A stretch of 64,000 nucleotides of DNA from Lysobacter sp. (GTDB taxonomy: Bacteria > Pseudomonadota > Gammaproteobacteria > Xanthomonadales > Xanthomonadaceae). Below the pieces are notes generated by a model. It had not been told where the DNA came from and searched no databases. It saw nothing but the letters and a program-made list of their open reading frames with translations. The translations under genes and the position numbers were made by a program. The stretch is from contig JASLDW010000016.1 in assembly GCA_030151365.1 (NCBI GenBank), positions 1 to 64,000 on the forward strand, in the 5' to 3' direction. Of the stretch, positions 61,170 through 64,000 are shown one piece after another (position 1 is the stretch's first letter; every line of letters starts with the position of its first letter).

Positions 61170-61286
61170 ACATGGATTCATGACGGGGTTCTGTTCAGGT
61201 TCGCGATGACCGTCATGACGCCGCGGTATCGGCGGGGGGAGCTTTGCCTCATAATCGCCGCCTTGCCGGATCCTGAAGGCCCGCTG

Positions 61287-62078
61287 GTGATCAAGCCGCT
61301 CCCCCGTTTGAAGCTGCAAGGCTTCAACAACCTCACCAAATCGCTCAGCTTCAACATCTACGACGTCTGCTATGCGGCGTCGGAAGACGAGCGCAAGCGT
61401 TACATCGAATACATCGACGAACAGTACGACGCCGACCGCCTGACCCAGATCCTCACGGACGTGGCGGAGATCATCGGCGCCAACATCCTCAACATCGCGC
61501 GCCAGGACTACGATCCGCAGGGCGCGTCGGTGACCATCCTCATTTCCGAGGAGCCGGTGATCGACAAGGCCGATGCCAAGGGCGTGATCTCCGACGCGGT
61601 GGTCGCCCACCTCGACAAGTCGCACATCACCGTGCACACCTATCCGGAAACCCACCCGGACAACGGCATCGCGACCTTCCGCGCCGACATCGACGTCTCG
61701 ACCTGCGGCGTGATTTCGCCGCTGAAGGCCCTGAATTACCTGATCGAAAGCTTCGAGTCCGACATCGTGGTCTGCGACTACCGCGTGCGTGGTTTCACCC
61801 GCGACATCAAGGGCAAGAAGCACTTCATCGACCACAAGATCAATTCGATCCAGGACTACCTGGCCAAGAACATCAAGTCGCGCTACGAAATGCTCGACGT
61901 GAACGTCTACCAGGAAAACCTGTTCCACACCAAGATGCATCTCAAGGAATTCGACCTCGATACCTATCTGTTCGAGGAGAAGGCGAAGAACCTCTCCTTC
62001 AAGGAACGGATGAAGATCGAGGCGCGCCTGAAGCGCGAAATCGAAGAGCTTTACCAAGGCCGCAACCTGGTCGAATGA
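61287..62078 (+). CDS. speD: S-adenosylmethionine decarboxylase proenzyme SpeD
   Basis: A 263-residue pyruvoyl enzyme for spermidine synthesis. Self-cleavage is expected between K111 and S112 (HLDKSHITVHTYPE), exactly the E. coli register, with S112 becoming the pyruvoyl group. The GTG at 61287 is preferred because MIKPLPRLKLQGFNNLTKSL matches the Xanthomonas SpeD start; in-frame sequence upstream shows no similarity. It is divergent from clp and shares a bidirectional terminator with convergent coq7. No speE gene is in the window. Confidence 0.95.
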   Translation: MIKPLPRLKLQGFNNLTKSLSFNIYDVCYAASEDERKRYIEYIDEQYDADRLTQILTDVAEIIGANILNIARQDYDPQGASVTILISEEPVIDKADAKGVISDAVVAHLDKSHITVHTYPETHPDNGIATFRADIDVSTCGVISPLKALNYLIESFESDIVVCDYRVRGFTRDIKGKKHFIDHKINSIQDYLAKNIKSRYEMLDVNVYQENLFHTKMHLKEFDLDTYLFEEKAKNLSFKERMKIEARLKREIEELYQGRNLVE

Positions 62079-62084
62079 TCAATC

Positions 62085-62110
62085 AAGAAGCCGGCGCAAG
62101 CCGGCTTCTT
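62085..62110. terminator. Bidirectional terminator between speD and coq7
   Basis: A perfect 11-bp stem AAGAAGCCGGC / GCCGGCTTCTT with a GCAA tetraloop. Both flanks supply T-rich ends on their own strand, so it can stop transcription from the two convergent genes. Confidence 0.93.
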
Positions 62111-62121
62111 CGTATGCGGCG

Positions 62122-62799
62122 TCAGATTCGGTATGCGACCGTCTTCATCAACCAGCTGGCGGCGGTCATCACCTTCGGGATCGGGAAGGGCAGCGTGCGT
62201 GCGCCGGCGGCCTCCGCGGCATCGGCATGGCGCGCCTCGTCGGCCTTCATCGTCTGCAGGATGGCGCGGCTGCGCGCATCGGCGGTCGGCAGCTCCTGCA
62301 GGTGTTCGTCGAGGTGGGCCTCGACCTGGCGTTCGGTCTCGACCACGAAGCCGAGGTTCCAGCCGTCCCCGCGCAGGCCGGCCAGCGCGCCGATGGCGTA
62401 GCTGCCGGCGTACCACAGCGGGTTGAACAGGCTGGGGCGGCTGTCGAGCTCCTGCAGGCGGTCGGCGCACCAGGCGAGGTGGTCGGTTTCCTCCTGCGCG
62501 GCATGCAGCAGGTGGGCGCGGGTCGCCGGGTCGCGGGCGACCGCGGCCTGGCCGAGGTAGAGCGCCTGGGCGCAGACCTCGCCGACGTGGTTGATGCGCA
62601 TCAGCCCGGCGGCGTGGCGGCGCTCGGGCTCGTCCAGGACCAGGTCGGCCTCGCGGTCGCCGGGATTGGCGCGTTCGGTCGGCGGGTGCCCGCCGACCGT
62701 CTGGACGGCGTTCTGGGCATCGGCGAGCAGGGCGTCGAGGCGGGTGGGATTGCGGAACATCCGGCCATTGTCGCGCAAAGCAGGCGCGGGCTGGGTCAT
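62122..62799 (-). CDS. coq7: 2-Polyprenyl-3-methyl-6-methoxy-1,4-benzoquinone monooxygenase
   Basis: A 225-residue di-iron hydroxylase of ubiquinone synthesis (Coq7/UbiF-type). Iron-binding motifs: AAGLMRINHVGEVCAQ (E..H pattern), QEETDHLAWC, VETERQVEAHL and ADEARHAD. The ATG at 62799 is chosen because the extra N-terminal residues (MTQPAPAL...) resemble Xanthomonas homologues; a second in-frame ATG is at 62760. The protein is conserved to its C-terminal LMKTVAYRI. The gene converges with speD. Confidence 0.94.
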   Translation of the reverse strand: MTQPAPALRDNGRMFRNPTRLDALLADAQNAVQTVGGHPPTERANPGDREADLVLDEPERRHAAGLMRINHVGEVCAQALYLGQAAVARDPATRAHLLHAAQEETDHLAWCADRLQELDSRPSLFNPLWYAGSYAIGALAGLRGDGWNLGFVVETERQVEAHLDEHLQELPTADARSRAILQTMKADEARHADAAEAAGARTLPFPIPKVMTAASWLMKTVAYRI

Positions 62800-62961
62800 C
62801 GCCCGGCTGTGCGCCTTTAGCGGTTATCCGCAGTGGCCGACACGCCGTGAACCCGTCCATGGGGGCTCGACTCGGCATCCATGCCTCGTATGATCGGCCA
62901 CTGCGGACGAACCGCACGCCGCCGCCGGTGGGAGCCCCGCGGCGCGCCCACTTTGGCCGAC

Positions 62962-62990
62962 TTGCGCACGCCCGCAATCCGGGCTAAGAT
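62962..62990 (+). promoter_or_regulatory. Promoter of rplM-rpsI
   Basis: -35 TTGCGC (62962-62967) and -10 TAAGAT (62985-62990) with the optimal 17-bp spacer, about 95 bp before the rplM start. The rest of the 286-bp gap between coq7 and rplM shows no further gene. Confidence 0.55.
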
Positions 62991-63085
62991 TCCGCCTCTT
63001 TCGTCCCCGATTCGCACATCGCGTGGTGAAGTTCCGGTCCCCGGAACCAGCCCGACCATGTACCGATCACACAGAGTCAATGCTC

Positions 63086-63514
63086 ATGAAGACCTTTTCT
63101 GCCAAAGCTGACAACGTGCAGCAAGATTGGTACGTGGTGGATGCCGAAGGGCAGACCCTCGGCCGTCTCGCCGTCGAACTGGCCTCGCGCCTGCGCGGCA
63201 AGCACAAGCCGACCTACACCCCGCACATGGATACCGGCGACTACCTCGTCGTGATCAATGCCGAGAAGATTGCCGTCACCGGCAACAAGCTGCTGGACAA
63301 GAAGTACCACCGCTTCACCGGCTACATCGGCAACCTCAAGACCGAAACCCTGGGCCAGGCGCTGGAGCGCCACCCGGAACGCGTCATCGAAATCGCCGTC
63401 AAGGGCATGCTGCCGAAGAATCCGCTCGGCCGCGCGATGTACCGCAAGCTCAAGGTCTACGCAGGCTCCGAGCATCCGCACGCTGCCCAGCAGCCCAAGC
63501 CGCTGTCCTTCTGA
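63086..63514 (+). CDS. rplM: 50S ribosomal protein L13
   Basis: A 142-residue ribosomal protein, the same length as E. coli L13 (MKTFSAKADNVQQDWYVVDA; GKHKPTYTPHMDTGDYLVVIN; MLPKNPLGRAMYRKLKVYAG). L13 binds early in 50S assembly. The ATG at 63086 was chosen over an upstream in-frame start because it matches the family N-terminus. rpsI follows after 8 bp, the widespread rplM-rpsI operon. Confidence 0.98.
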   Translation: MKTFSAKADNVQQDWYVVDAEGQTLGRLAVELASRLRGKHKPTYTPHMDTGDYLVVINAEKIAVTGNKLLDKKYHRFTGYIGNLKTETLGQALERHPERVIEIAVKGMLPKNPLGRAMYRKLKVYAGSEHPHAAQQPKPLSF

Positions 63515-63522
63515 GAACTCAC

Positions 63523-63915
63523 ATGGCTATCCAGCAGAATTACGGCACCGGCCGTCGCAAGTCCTCCACCGCCCGCGTGTTCCTGCGCAAGGGGCAGGGC
63601 AACATCACCATCAACGGTCGTTCGATCGATGAGTTCTTCGGCCGCGAGACCGCGCGCATGATCGTGCGCCAACCGCTCGAGCTCACCCAGTCGACCGACA
63701 AGTTCGACGTCGTCGTCACCGCGACCGGCGGCGGCACCACCGGCCAGGCCGGCGCCATCCGCCTCGGCATCGCCCGCGCGCTGGTCGAGTACGACGAGTC
63801 GCTGAAGTCCGAACTGCGCAAGGCCGGCTTCATGACCCGTGACGCCCGCGAAGTCGAGCGCAAGAAGGTCGGCTTGCACAAGGCGCGTCGCGCCACGCAG
63901 TACAGCAAGCGCTAA
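63523..63915 (+). CDS. rpsI: 30S ribosomal protein S9
   Basis: A 130-residue ribosomal protein, identical in length to E. coli S9. Family marks are YGTGRRKSSTARVFLRKG at the N-terminus and the basic C-terminal tail KKVGLHKARRATQYSKR, whose terminal Lys-Arg contacts P-site tRNA. It is co-transcribed with rplM. A tRNA gene follows 27 bp later. Confidence 0.98.
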   Translation: MAIQQNYGTGRRKSSTARVFLRKGQGNITINGRSIDEFFGRETARMIVRQPLELTQSTDKFDVVVTATGGGTTGQAGAIRLGIARALVEYDESLKSELRKAGFMTRDAREVERKKVGLHKARRATQYSKR

Positions 63916-63942
63916 TCCGAATCGTTCTACAATCCGTTCCAT

Positions 63943-64000
63943 AGCCCGTTCGCCAAGCGGTAAGGCACCTGACTCTGACTCAGGCATTCGGAGGTTCGAA
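63943..64000 (+). tRNA. tRNA-Gln (anticodon CTG), 5' part
   Basis: The D-arm TCGCCAAGCGGTAAGGCA is characteristic of bacterial tRNA-Gln. The anticodon stem CCTGA / TCAGG closes the loop CTCTGAC with CTG at the anticodon. The T-arm start GGAGGTTCGAA is present. The 3' half of the acceptor and the CCA lie beyond the window end. The start is placed so that the acceptor 5' strand is AGCCCGT; it could be off by one base. Confidence 0.9.

Noticed and set aside
59994..61286. N-terminally extended SpeD frame
   Set aside because: It runs antisense through the GNAT and clp genes; the SpeD family start is at GTG 61287.

Overview
The window is GC-rich chromosomal DNA from a gammaproteobacterium, most likely the Xanthomonadaceae/Lysobacteraceae group. 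The best taxonomic evidence is a Crp-family protein nearly co-linear with Xanthomonas Clp, next to speD and coq7. A tryptophan 2,3-dioxygenase with heme/substrate histidines at 55 and 240, as in the X. campestris enzyme, and a PhoP/PhoQ-like pair agree with this. Genes are densely packed, many overlap by ATGA/GTGA, and no gene-free stretch exceeds 300 bp. I saw no insertion sequence, prophage, integrase, CRISPR array or attachment site.

Layout. 1-1.2 kb: 3' part of groL with a strong terminator. 1.2-4.0 kb: a lipoprotein beta-propeller and a convergent di-heme cytochrome c peroxidase. 4.2-13.3 kb: a four-gene MdtABC-type efflux operon (adaptor, two RND pumps, outer-membrane factor). 13.4-16.8 kb: FAD oxidoreductase, PhyH dioxygenase, dusA. 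16.8-17.9 kb: divergent MarR/flavin reductase with two palindromes. 18.1-20.7 kb: small secreted protein plus phoP-phoQ. 20.7-23.6 kb: secreted peptide, birA-coaX-SPOR protein, tRNA-Thr. 23.7-30.7 kb: ECF sigma, FecR, STN-type TonB receptor and two tandem SsuA/THI5-like binding proteins without ABC permease or ATPase, then arginase. 31.8-36.0 kb: CsbD, secreted protein, trpS with a YegP-like tail, ACT protein, OsmC, ArsR. 36.1-40.4 kb: two-lobed aspartyl protease behind a BlaI/CopY-like operator, then a pyruvate (or branched-chain) dehydrogenase operon. 40.5-50.9 kb: ExeM-type nuclease, tryptophan dioxygenase, POT transporter, AraC regulator, small lipoprotein, and the MarR-hppD-hmgA tyrosine catabolic locus. 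50.9-56.2 kb: unknown protein, nhaA, EamA transporter, Mpo1-like protein, purC, membrane J-protein, rpe. 56.4-59.9 kb: Asr-like His/Lys-rich peptide, small secreted protein, two-component system, HAD phosphatase. 59.9-64 kb: GNAT, clp, speD, coq7, rplM-rpsI, and the start of tRNA-Gln.

Working together: tryptophan and tyrosine catabolism, peptide uptake and secreted nuclease/protease functions fit a scavenging lifestyle. The most unusual unit is the sigma/anti-sigma/TonB-receptor locus with twin solute-binding proteins (23.7-30.7 kb), which looks like a cell-surface signalling and uptake or sensing system for an unidentified small molecule.
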